From NCBI GenBank assembly GCA_039720395.1, contig CM077823.1:7492909-7556908 (forward strand): a stretch of DNA of 64,000 nt, given 5' to 3'. Position numbers and translations under genes: made by a program. This DNA comes from Liquidambar formosana (lineage: Eukaryota; Streptophyta; Magnoliopsida; Saxifragales; Altingiaceae). The notes under the pieces were generated by a model. That model ran no database searches. It was not told the DNA's origin and worked only from the letters and a program-made list of their open reading frames with translations. Positions 55,601 through 64,000 of the stretch are shown one piece after another. The stretch's first letter is position 1. Each line of letters opens with the position of its first letter.

Positions 55601-58012
55601 TCATTTGTAGAGTAATCTCAAGTTTGATACATTGACTGACCTTGGTAGCTCTCGATCATCGTCGCAGTGTTTCAGATCATAGGAGCCTTTTCCCCCAGCG
55701 CCGATGACTTCGTAGGGCCCTTCCCACGTTGCCCCAAGCTTGCCTTCTTTTGGGTCACGGGTCCCTGAGTTCACCTGTCTGAGGACTAGGTCTCCGATTT
55801 TGAATTCTCGAGGCTTGATCTTCTTTTCATAATATTTTCTGAGTTCTTGTTGATAGACGGCTGTTCGGATCAACACTTCGCCCCTTCACTCTTCGGCTAA
55901 ATCGAGTTCTCGAAGTAGTTTTTCTTCATCCTGCTCTGCATCAGGCTCCTCTGTCCTCAACGTTGGATACCCAATCTCAGCCGGAATTACGACTTCTGCC
56001 CCGAAAGCAAGTGCAAAAGGGGTTTCATTTGTCGATCTACGGGGAGTCATTCTATATGCTCATAGCACCGCGTGGAGTTCTTCGGGTCATCTTCCTTTTG
56101 CTCTTTTCAGCCTCTTCTTGATTCCTTTAACAATAACCTTGTTTGAGGCCTCCGCTTGTCCGTTAGATTGAGGATAGCTTGGGCTTAAATAAAAGAACTT
56201 GGTTCCGAATTGAGCGCAAAACTCTTGGGTCCTTCGACTCTCAAACTGAGTACCGTTATCTGAGATGAATGCTTGGGGAACTCCAAATCTTGTGAAGATA
56301 TTCTCCCAGAGAAAACTAATGATGTCAAAGTCCTTGATGGAAGCTAAGGCAGCGGCTTCCACCCACTTTGTGAAATAATCTGTTGCAACCACAAGGTATC
56401 TTCTGTTTCCGTTGGCTCGGGGAAGAGATCCGACCAAATCAAGCCCCCACTTTGCGAAGGGCCAAGGGCTGGAAAGGGGGTGGAGACTTCCAGCAGGTCG
56501 ATGAATTTTATCTGAGAAGAATTGGCAGTTCGGGCATTTCTGAACATACTTGGTAGCGTCCTTCTGCATGTACGGCCACCAGTATCCCTGCGTTATGGCT
56601 CGATGAGCTAGTGATCGTCCCCCAGCGTGACTTCCACAAGTTCCTTCGTGAAGCTCTTGCAAGATTCCTTCTATCTCTTCCGGGTGAACACATCTTAGGT
56701 ATGCTCCAGTAAAAGATCGACGATAGAGTAGACCCTTCGGGGAAAGCCAGTACCGTGCCGACTTAACCCTGATCCGGTGTCTCTGGTGATGATCTTCAGG
56801 GAGTATATCGTCTCTAAGATATTCAATTATTTCATCCATCCAACTTGGACCGAGTTCGACAATTTCGTCCACTCCCTTAGTCTGTTCTATGCTCGGGGTT
56901 CTGATTGCTTCAATGTTGATGGTTCTCTGGGAGCCCATTTCTAGTGCTGATGCTAGAGAAGCTAGCACATCGGCGTGTTTGTTTTGTTCTCGGACAAGTT
57001 GATAGATGTTAACACTTTCGAAATCTGCTATGAGCTTCTTGGTTAGGTCAAGGTAAGCTTTCATTCTTTCATCTTGGGCCTCATATTCTCCACTCAGCTG
57101 TCGGACAACGAGTTGGGAATCGCTGTACAGGTTTAGCTTAGTTGCCGATAATCCTTGGGCGAGTTTCAATCCTGCTAAGGTAGCCTTATATTCGGCTTCG
57201 TTGTTTGAAGCGAGGAATTGGAGTCTGATAGCACTTTCTAGAACTTCACCAGTCGGGGTTATAAGGACGATCCCGACCCCGGATCCCCGGCTATTGGAGG
57301 CCCCATCGACATTTAACTCCCATTTATCGATGTCCTCGACCCCAAGTTCGGTCGAGGAGGATGTGGTTGGGTGCTCGGGCGAACTTTTGTCCAAAGCTCT
57401 GCCCGGATCTTGATCAGTGAATTCGGCTATGAAATCAGCTAAGACTTGTCCCTTGATCGCAGTCCTTGGCCGAAATTATATATCAAACGCTGCTAGCTCA
57501 ATCCCCCATTTGGAGATTCTTCCTGATAGGTCGGATTTTCGGAGAACATCTTTGAGGGGTTGGCTTGTAAGCACAATTATGGTGTGAGCCTGAAAATAGT
57601 GCCGAAGCTTTCTCGATGCCGTTCGAAGTGCCAAAGCAAGCTTTTCCAGGGGCAAGTATCGTGTCTCGGCATCGAGTAAGGTCTTGCTTACATAGTAGAC
57701 GGGTCTTTGTTCCTTTCCATCCTCTTGGATTGCGACGGCGCTAACCGTATACTGTGAAACCGCCAGGTAAAGGAACAATGGCTCTCCTTGGTTCGGTTTT
57801 GATAAAACGGGAAGGCTTTCTAAGTGTTTGATTAGATTCTTCAAAGCAACTCGGCACTCTTCTGTCCAAATATACTTTGTCTTCTTCTTCTTCAAAGCTT
57901 GGAAGAAAGGTTGACACTTATCCGAGGAGCAAGAGATAAAACGCCCGAGTGCTGCGATCATCTCGTTTAGTTTTTGGACCTCCCGATATGTGCTTGGCTC
58001 TTTGAATGCCCC
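55601..58012 (-). pseudogene. Tat-family pol 3' half: RT end, RNase H domains, integrase
   Basis: One minus-strand frame runs from about 58012 (KEPSTYREVQKLN, RT thumb region) through an RNase H (LFLYLAVSQYTVSAVAIQED), an archaeal-type RNase H (LNVDGASNSRGSGVGIVLIT, YSDSQLVVRQLSG), the integrase zinc site (HEGTCGSHAGG, CPNCQFF), the DDE core (GLDLVGS, ISDNGTQFE, GQAEASNK) and the C-terminal domain ending LRLLYK at 55601. In-frame stops are at 57476-57478 (TAA), 56087-56089, 56060-56062 and 55886-55888 (all TGA where Trp would fit, a single G-to-A change). Upstream RT is missing: at about 58012 the sequence turns into an inverted RT segment. Confidence 0.88.
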
Positions 58013-58014
58013 GA

Positions 58015-58775
58015 ACGCTTCTTCTTGCTTGGTAACTCTCTTTCTGAAGAAGAAGCATCTGAATTGTTTGATTTTCTGAAAAAGAACATCGATGTATTCG
58101 CTTGGTCCCCACACGAAATGCCAGGGATCGATCCGAGCATTACTCAACACAAGCTTAAAATAGATCCGACTTTCAGACCTATCTCTCAAAAGCAACGGAG
58201 ACTGTCCAACGATCGGGCACAAGCCATAAATGATGAGGTAAAGAAACTTTTGAAGGCCGATTTTATACGAGAAGTAATGTACCCAACATGGCTCACCAAC
58301 CCAGTTTGTGTGAAGAAAAAGAACGGTGAATGGAGGGTTTGTATTGATTTCACTGACCTAAACAAAGCCTGTCCGAAAGATAGCTTTCCGTTGCCTAAAA
58401 TCGACCAAGTCATTGACTCCATAGCCGGCTATGCTCGGTTAAGCATTTTTGACGCCTTTTCAGGTTATCACCAAGTCCCAATGGCAGAAGAAGATCAGGA
58501 GAAAACGGCCTTCATCACCCCAGTTGGAACCTATTGTTACAAGGTAATGCCCTTCGGTCTCAAAAACGCTGGGGCTACATATCAACGACTCGTCTCTCGG
58601 ATGTTTGATGGTTTAATCAGGAAAAATGTAGAGGCTTATGTTGATGACACAATAGTAAAAAGCATGACCGAGAACAACCACATTGCCGACCTCACCGAGG
58701 CCTTCGATAGATTACGCCGGTTCGGGATGAAGCTAAATGCCAAGAAGAGCTCTTTCGGGGTCGACTCGGGAAAGT
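58015..58775 (+). pseudogene. Inverted RT N-terminal segment, cut by the assembly gap
   Basis: Plus-strand frame with DVFAWSPHEMPGIDP, VCVKKKNGEWRVCIDFTDLN, FGLKNAGATYQRLVSRMF and the intact catalytic YVDD (about 58640). It reads from the pre-RT linker to SSFGVDSGK and then enters the Ns. It belongs to the same family as the minus-strand pol beside it but faces the other way. Its 5' end abuts the RT thumb codons, as expected if this stretch was inverted in place. The second breakpoint lies in or beyond the gap. Confidence 0.85.
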
Positions 58776-58875
58776 NNNNNNNNNNNNNNNNNNNNNNNNN
58801 NNNNNNNNNNNNNNNNNNNNNNNNNNNNNNNNNNNNNNNNNNNNNNNNNNNNNNNNNNNNNNNNNNNNNNNNNNN
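58776..58875. other. Assembly gap, 100 N
   Basis: Exactly 100 Ns, the usual placeholder for a gap of unknown size. Missing DNA may include the rest of the Tat element and exons 1-2 of the second GH31 copy. Confidence 0.99.
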
Positions 58876-59906
58876 TCTCTCTCTCTCCTCTCTTCTCCTA
58901 CACTAGCAACAACAAGGAAAAGGTGGAAAGGACTTGAAGCTCTAGCTAGGTGTGGATACCGTTGGAGGTAGCACACTTGGGCTGCCCATTCACCGCTGTC
59001 CGGAATCAAAGCTTGGAGCAAAAAGGAGAAGACAAAAATTCTGTAAGTGTTCTAACCCTCTTTGTAGTTAGGGTTTGATTTTGTGTTATGCATAATTAGA
59101 TTCATGGGTTGTGGAATCAAAGGAAAATTTTTTTTATATTCCGCACTTCTATTTTTCCTTCTTGTATGATTCCCAACATCTACAAACCGTAGTGGCACCA
59201 TACCAAAAGGTTTTAGCTCACCTATACTTGATTAGAGGCAACCTTATTCTTTCCTACATGACTCATTTAATTTTATGCTAAAGATCGGACCAGGACAATA
59301 ACTTTTCATTCTTTCAGTTCCAGTATGATCCTAAAATGCTTCAAAAAGAAACAGAATCATTTTGGGACCAATATTGTGATGCGGCTTTAAGCTGGTGGCT
59401 TGTCTGAAACCTGCTTGTCTAGATCTCATTTCTTTTGCTTAGAAAATATGGGAAATGAAAAGAAAATTTAATTTTAAATCTTAAATTTTTCATCATTTGG
59501 AACTGAGAAAATGGAAAGTCCACTCAGCTGAGCTTAGTCTAGTTATTTGGCTTTGTTGGCTTGGGTTTTTCTATTAGTCAGAAGCCAACATAACAGATCT
59601 AGTCTTTTTTCTTTGAAGCAAATCAATTGTTAAAATCCAATTAACACTAGAAGAAGCAGGAACCACAACTTGGGAAAGATTGAAAAAGGCCATTCTTGGT
59701 CTTGGAAGGGAGTCATCTAATGAACTTTGAAGAATACTTATAATTTAGGGCATTGAATTCAATTGAATGGCTGTTAGGAAATCGCTCTTCCCTAAAGTTG
59801 CTTTAAGACATGATTATACTATCCAACTGCTTAGGTGCATTAGTTAGTTGCAGGACATAAATTATCTTTCATACTTACCCATTTGGTTGTTTTTCCTTGC
59901 ATATAG
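58876..59906 (+). other. Post-gap flank; right part is intron-2-like sequence of the GH31 gene
   Basis: From about 59330 on, phrases such as CATCATTTGGAACT, GAAAGATTGAAAA and TGAACTTTGAAGAAT recur in the same order as in intron 2 of the intact gene (37130-37410). This shows that the duplication included the intron and was not a retrocopy. No exon 1 or 2 sequence was found between the gap and here. Confidence 0.65.
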
Positions 59907-62203
59907 GATTTCACCAATGCCGATATGGTTACAAGAACATTTCTGATGTTGAGGGAGTGGTTTCTGGCTATGCAAAAGCTGGTATCCCTCTTGAAGTTAT
60001 GTGGACAGATATTGAATCTATGGACGGACATAAGGATTTTACTTTTGATCCTATCAAATTACCATTGAACCACGTGAAGAAATTTGTGGACACACTCCAT
60101 CAAAATGGTCGGAAACATGTGCTCATTTTGGATCCCGGTATGTAACAACAAATGCAAAGGAACTTTTTATTTTTCACTTGGAACTCTATTTTTTCTAACC
60201 CCTCCCCCTTCCTCTTGTTTTAGTTTCTAAATATTATTTGACATAATGAAAATGATTTCGTACTTGAATGCAAAAGGCAAGCCAACTCTGCTAATGACAC
60301 TTTCTATGACTTTAATGAAGAATTTAAAGTGCCTTTTTCACAGGTATCAGAGTGAATAACACATATGCAACCTACATAAGAGGGATGGAAGCTGATGTCT
60401 TCATAAAACGTGATGGTATACCTTACTTGGGCATGAGGCCTGGGCCAGTATACTTCCCTAATTTTATAAATCCTGTCACCAAAATCTTCTGGGGTGATGA
60501 GATCAAAACATTTCGAGATCTTCTCCCTTTGATGGCCTATGGCTTGACAAGAATGAGATATCCAATCACATAACTTCCCCTCTGACCCCACTTTCTACCC
60601 TTGATGACCCTCCCTACAAAATTAACAATGACAGAAACCAACGGCTCATCATTGATAAAACAGTTCCAGCAATGGCTCTACACTATGGTAACATCAGAGA
60701 GTATGATGCCCATAACCTTTATGGACTATTAGAATCCAAAGTAACCAATGAGGCATTAATCGATGTGATCGGTAGAAGACCATTTATAGCTGCTAGATCA
60801 ACTTTTGTAGGCTCTGGCAAGTATACAGCCCATTGGACTGGAGACAATGCTGCCACTTGGGAAGATTTGGCATGTACCATTCCAGCTATTTTGAATTTTG
60901 GACTATTTGGAATTCCAATGGTTGGAGCTGATATGTGTGGCTTTTACAAAAACACAATTGAAGAGCTCTGCCGGCATTGGATTCAGGTAGGGAGCTTTTG
61001 AACAGTACATAGAAAGTTCAATATTTCATTCTGTTTTGCTTAGCATAAAAAAGAGTTATTTTGCTTTTCAAAGTCTCTGAGACGAGTTTTTTTTTTTTCC
61101 CCCAAATTTATTGTACCATTTTTAGGGTTTCAAGAAAAGACACAATTTTAAACTTCTTATTTTCATCTTTGGTTATGATTTCCTTTTTAATTAAAGTGCT
61201 TTAGAAAGAAACTTGAACAATTTCATTTCCAAGGGATATCCAAATGCCACCATAGCGAATTGGAAAGCATTGTGCTTTTTTGTTTCCTAAGACTGTAAGC
61301 AATTATCTCTGAATTTTCCGACTATGCAGCTAGGGGCATTTTATCCCTTTACAAGAGCCCACTCAAGCAGGTTTACAATATCTCTGGGATTCAGTTGCTG
61401 CATCAGCCAGAAAGGTTCTTGGGCTCCACTACTGGCTACTCCCCTACTTTTATACCTTAATGTACAAGGCACACACCAAAGGGACCCCGATCATACGACC
61501 CCTTTTCTTCTCATTCCCTCAGGATATCAACACTTATGAAATCAACTCACAGTTTCTAATTGGTGAGGGTGTGATGGTATCACCTGTGTTGAAGTCAGGA
61601 GCTGTCTCAGTTGATGTCTACTTCCCGGCAGGATATTGGTTTGAACTATTCAATTACTCACATTTGGTGAGTGTAGGTTCGGGAAAGCACATAATGCTCG
61701 ATGCACCGTCCGATCATATAAATGTGCATATTCGAGAAAGTAGTGTTTTGGCTATGCAAGGACCAACCATGATAACAGAAACAGCCCGAAAGACAGCATT
61801 TCAGCTCTTGGTGGTTGTCAGTGAGATTGAAAACAGCACTGGAGAAGTTTTCTTAGATGATGGAGAGGAAGTGGAGATGGGAGGGCAGAAAGGTAAGTGG
61901 AGTTTTGTGAGATTTAATTACAGAGTGATTGGGAATTATGTAACGGTTGGATCAGATGTGGTGAATGGAGGATTTGCAGTAAATCAGAGTTGAATCATTG
62001 ATACGGTGACTGTTTTAGTTTTGAAAAAGGCTAAGAGGTTGAAGGGGTATGAGTTATACATTCATACGGGAACAAAACTTGAGGCAAAATCAGGTATAGA
62101 AACAAGCTTTGATAGCCATGGACAGTTTGTTGTTGTAGAGATCTCAGGGCCATCACTGCTTATTGGAGAGGAGTTCAAGTTGGAGCTGAAACTTAGCAGC
62201 TAG
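59907..62203 (+). pseudogene. Second GH31 alpha-glucosidase copy: exons 3-5 only, frameshifted
   Basis: Exons 59907-60137 (231 nt, as in the intact gene), 60344-60986 and 61330-62203 keep the splice positions of the 32384-40783 gene. Exon 3 is open. Exon 4 lacks one C near 60526, immediately before the nucleophile motif, and has Lys for Met after the catalytic Asp (codons 60546-60551); one further codon is lost near 60432. Exon 5 has a deletion and frame change near 61360-61400 and TGA at 61991-61993 where the intact gene has Trp. The acid/base motif [10 protein letters not shown] is retained. Exons 1-2 are absent or hidden by the gap. It arose by DNA-level duplication in the same orientation. 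Confidence 0.92.
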
Positions 62204-62473
62204 TGAAATATTTCGACGACAATTAAAACTAGAAGTAGGTAAGCATTGTTGATGTCTCAAGGCTCACTGCTTATTTCAGCAATCTGTTGGTGTCCTTTTT
62301 TTTTTCTTTTTTTAAATTTAATATTTTTAATTTAGATATGATTTCTTGAAATTACCTTAATTGGAATAAGGCATGTTTAATTTTTGATGAACATATTTTG
62401 GAGACATGCAAACTGGTCCCAGGATTTACATTTTACCATAAATGGATGAAATTTTAGAACTTTGAATCTCTTA

Positions 62474-62755
62474 CCACTGAGGGTGGTAGCCTAGTGGTGA
62501 AGGCTTTGGCTTTAGGTGGTCACGGGTTCGAGGCGTGGCAGTGCCCCCTTTGAACCCCCTTCCATTTTGGCCAGTTGTGCACCCACTAGATCTTTGGTGG
62601 GGCTAAGGTGACGGGCTCGCCCTTTGGGCAGTAAGCTATGGCTCAAACCGAACATTCCTCAGCGGGTAGAGGCTCCTATGGTAACGCTCAAGGGTGGATT
62701 GTTATTGTTGGTCACCCCCCTCTGCCATGTTTTTCTTAGCAAAAAAAAAAAAAAA
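62474..62755 (+). mobile_element. tRNA-derived SINE, 282 bp, 17-bp TSD
   Basis: Box A GGTAGCCTAGTGGTGAAGGC and box B GGTCACGGGTTCGAGGC lie 30-40 bp apart at the 5' end; an A15 tail closes the element. GAACTTTGAATCTCTTA is duplicated perfectly (62457-62473 and 62756-62772). Confidence 0.93.
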
Positions 62756-62772
62756 GAACTTTGAATCTCTTA

Positions 62773-63207
62773 GGAAATAAACTTCTTTGGCTCTGAAGTC
62801 TGAACAAAATATATCTTGTAAGTGATTCAATTCAGAGTCTGAATGACTATTGTAAACTTTAGGGTGTCAATAAATTTATTCCCAGAATTTTGTGCAGCAA
62901 AGGATGTTCAGATTTGATTCTATTTTCCAGTGGTCTGTTTTGGTCTTAAACTACACTTTTTTGGTAAATAATGATTTTTTTCTCTCACGAGTCACGACTC
63001 GCATCTTTCATTGTATGGATTATGAATCTAGTTTTTAGAATTGTAAGAATCAATCAATTTGGAATCATGCTTTAGGGGCTATGAATGTTTACATACCATC
63101 TGTGCTGTTTTTGGCTACATAATAAATTAAGACCTAAAACTCATTCGATATAAATCATTCTCATTTAGATACTAGTTCTCATCATTGATTGGCACTATCA
63201 TTACTAT
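62773..63207. other. Intergenic, no gene seen
   Basis: AT-rich with no recognised coding or repeat signature. Confidence 0.4.
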
Positions 63208-63834
63208 TGGGAAGTCCTACATCCCACATCGATTGAATATCAAGTTTAATATGTCTTCATATACCTGTTTGGACCATCAAACTAATAGCTTAGGATTTTA
63301 GGTTGGAAACTTAACAAGGTATTAGAGCATGTCGTTTTTGGACCCATTTCATTCGTGAGTCTGTCTTTGTCTTTGTTGTTCACATGCTATGAAGCACAGG
63401 CACTTCCCTAGAGGTACTGTATCTATATCAGACACGACACCTCTTTCTTCCCATCTTTTTTCTTCTTTTTTCCTTCTTCCTTCTCCTTTTTGTCTTATAT
63501 TATCAATGAATAACTTCATTAAGATTTCCAAAAACAATTCAAAAGATGCATTTTAAGTGGTGGATATCATGCTACTTGATATTATCTAGTTATATACATA
63601 AAATATATATTTCATTAATAGCATGTCCTCGTTGTGTCGTGTCCTAGATTTGAAGATTTGCTGTGTCAGCGTGTTCGTGTCTTATTGTAATCGTGTCGCG
63701 TGTCGGTGTTCATGCTTCTTAGTTCATGTGAAAGTCTTATATCCCACATCGATTCAATCGAGTTTAACATGTCTTTATATACTTGTTTGAGCCCTCGACC
63801 TAGTAACTTATGCTTTTAGGTTGGAAACTTTACA
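63208..63834 (+). mobile_element. TRIM-like miniature LTR retrotransposon, about 627 bp
   Basis: Terminal direct repeats of about 108 bp (63208-63316 and about 63727-63834) share ATCCCACATCGATT, GTTTAAxATGTCTTxATATAC and TTTTAGGTTGGAAACTTxACA. The left repeat is followed at once by AGGTATTAGAGC, a variant tRNA-iMet primer site. The interior of about 410 bp has no coding sequence. Repeat divergence is clearly higher than in the other elements here and the TSD is not clear, so it is old. Confidence 0.62.
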
Positions 63835-64000
63835 ATTACCACATTACTTCACCTAATCACACTTGAATAAAAAAACTTGGTTTTGTGACATCTGCCTTTA
63901 TTTAGTTGACCAAATATACTTGGACATTTTTAGTCATTCTCCTTGTAGTTCACTGTGAAGGATTGTCTCAGTGCTTTGCTTGGGAATTCTTTCGTCTTTC

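Larger units (their letters stand above)
46501..58775. mobile_element. Rearranged cluster of a second Tat-lineage Gypsy family
   Basis: Three segments of one family are joined. A (46501-49724) is a 3' end in minus orientation. B (about 49725-53299) is a diverged 3' end in plus orientation. C (about 53298-58012) resumes the minus-orientation element from within the accessory gene through integrase, RNase H and the end of RT. A further RT segment (58015-58775) lies on the plus strand and runs into an assembly gap. A and C share an 80-bp direct overlap that brackets B. No pair of LTRs with a TSD exists, so no single intact element can be drawn. Confidence 0.8.

Noticed and set aside
62474..62540. 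Functional tRNA gene
   Set aside because: Only boxes A and B are kept; no cloverleaf can be completed, and the TSD and A tail show a SINE. The same applies at 41211-41345 and 42271-42372.
1..64000. CRISPR array, rRNA genes, organelle insert
   Set aside because: No regularly spaced direct repeats with unique spacers, no rRNA sequence and no plastid or mitochondrial gene was recognised.

Overview
This is nuclear DNA from a flowering plant, most likely a woody eudicot; the species cannot be told from the sequence. The evidence is one spliced multi-exon gene with GT-AG introns, Copia and Tat-lineage Gypsy retrotransposons, LINEs, tRNA-derived SINEs and MITEs. No rRNA gene, functional tRNA gene, CRISPR array or bacterial operon was seen. 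The only clear host genes are a five-exon family GH31 alpha-glucosidase (coding span 32384-40783, predicted 914 aa), a broken partial second copy of it (59907-62203), and a broken FAR1-type fragment at the left edge (1-726). Almost everything else is transposable elements, many with exact boundaries set by target-site duplications (TSDs).

Left third (1-15.8 kb): the FAR1-like pseudogene abuts a very young 2.0-kb non-autonomous LTR element (740-2736, TSD AAATG). A solo LTR (4449-13774, TSD CATCA) was later split by a Copia element (5340-13370, TSD CTCAC) whose gag-pol is dead: four in-frame stops and a changed catalytic Asp in reverse transcriptase. A foldback MITE and an antisense LINE relic follow.

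Centre-left (15870-28467): a 12.6-kb Tat-lineage Gypsy element whose LTRs differ at one site in 653 (TSD GTACC). It has a 1241-aa Gag-protease frame and a pol broken by frame changes and one nonsense codon. On the opposite strand, between pol and the 3' LTR, it carries a clean two-exon gene. I predict a 1069-aa protein with a plant mobile domain (PMD), an AT-hook/basic stretch and a C-terminal coiled coil. The whole element, LTRs included, is strewn with the hexamer TCGGCC/GGCCGA (about 47 sites by hand count).

Centre (28.5-46.5 kb): LINE fragments, a MULE-type MITE with a perfect 9-bp TSD, a Tourist-like MITE, the alpha-glucosidase gene (with a LINE in intron 4 and tandem repeats in intron 1), SINEs, a SIRE-like Copia 3' end and another foldback element.

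Right (46.5-58.8 kb): a second Tat-lineage family in a badly rearranged state: a 3.2-kb-arm palindrome of two 3' ends, then the rest of an element whose RT segment is inverted and which runs into a 100-N gap. It also has a spliced antisense accessory gene in the same slot, but the N-terminal domain is a Transposase_28-like (putative gypsy-type) domain instead of PMD, again followed by basic stretches and a coiled coil. Beyond the gap lie intron-2-like sequence, the GH31 pseudogene, a SINE with a 17-bp TSD and a TRIM-like element.

The most interesting idea is that two Tat families in one locus carry non-homologous antisense genes of the same layout in the same place, and that one of them is saturated with a short motif such a protein could recognise. 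This resembles, by inference only, the sequence-specific anti-silencing systems known from VANDAL elements.
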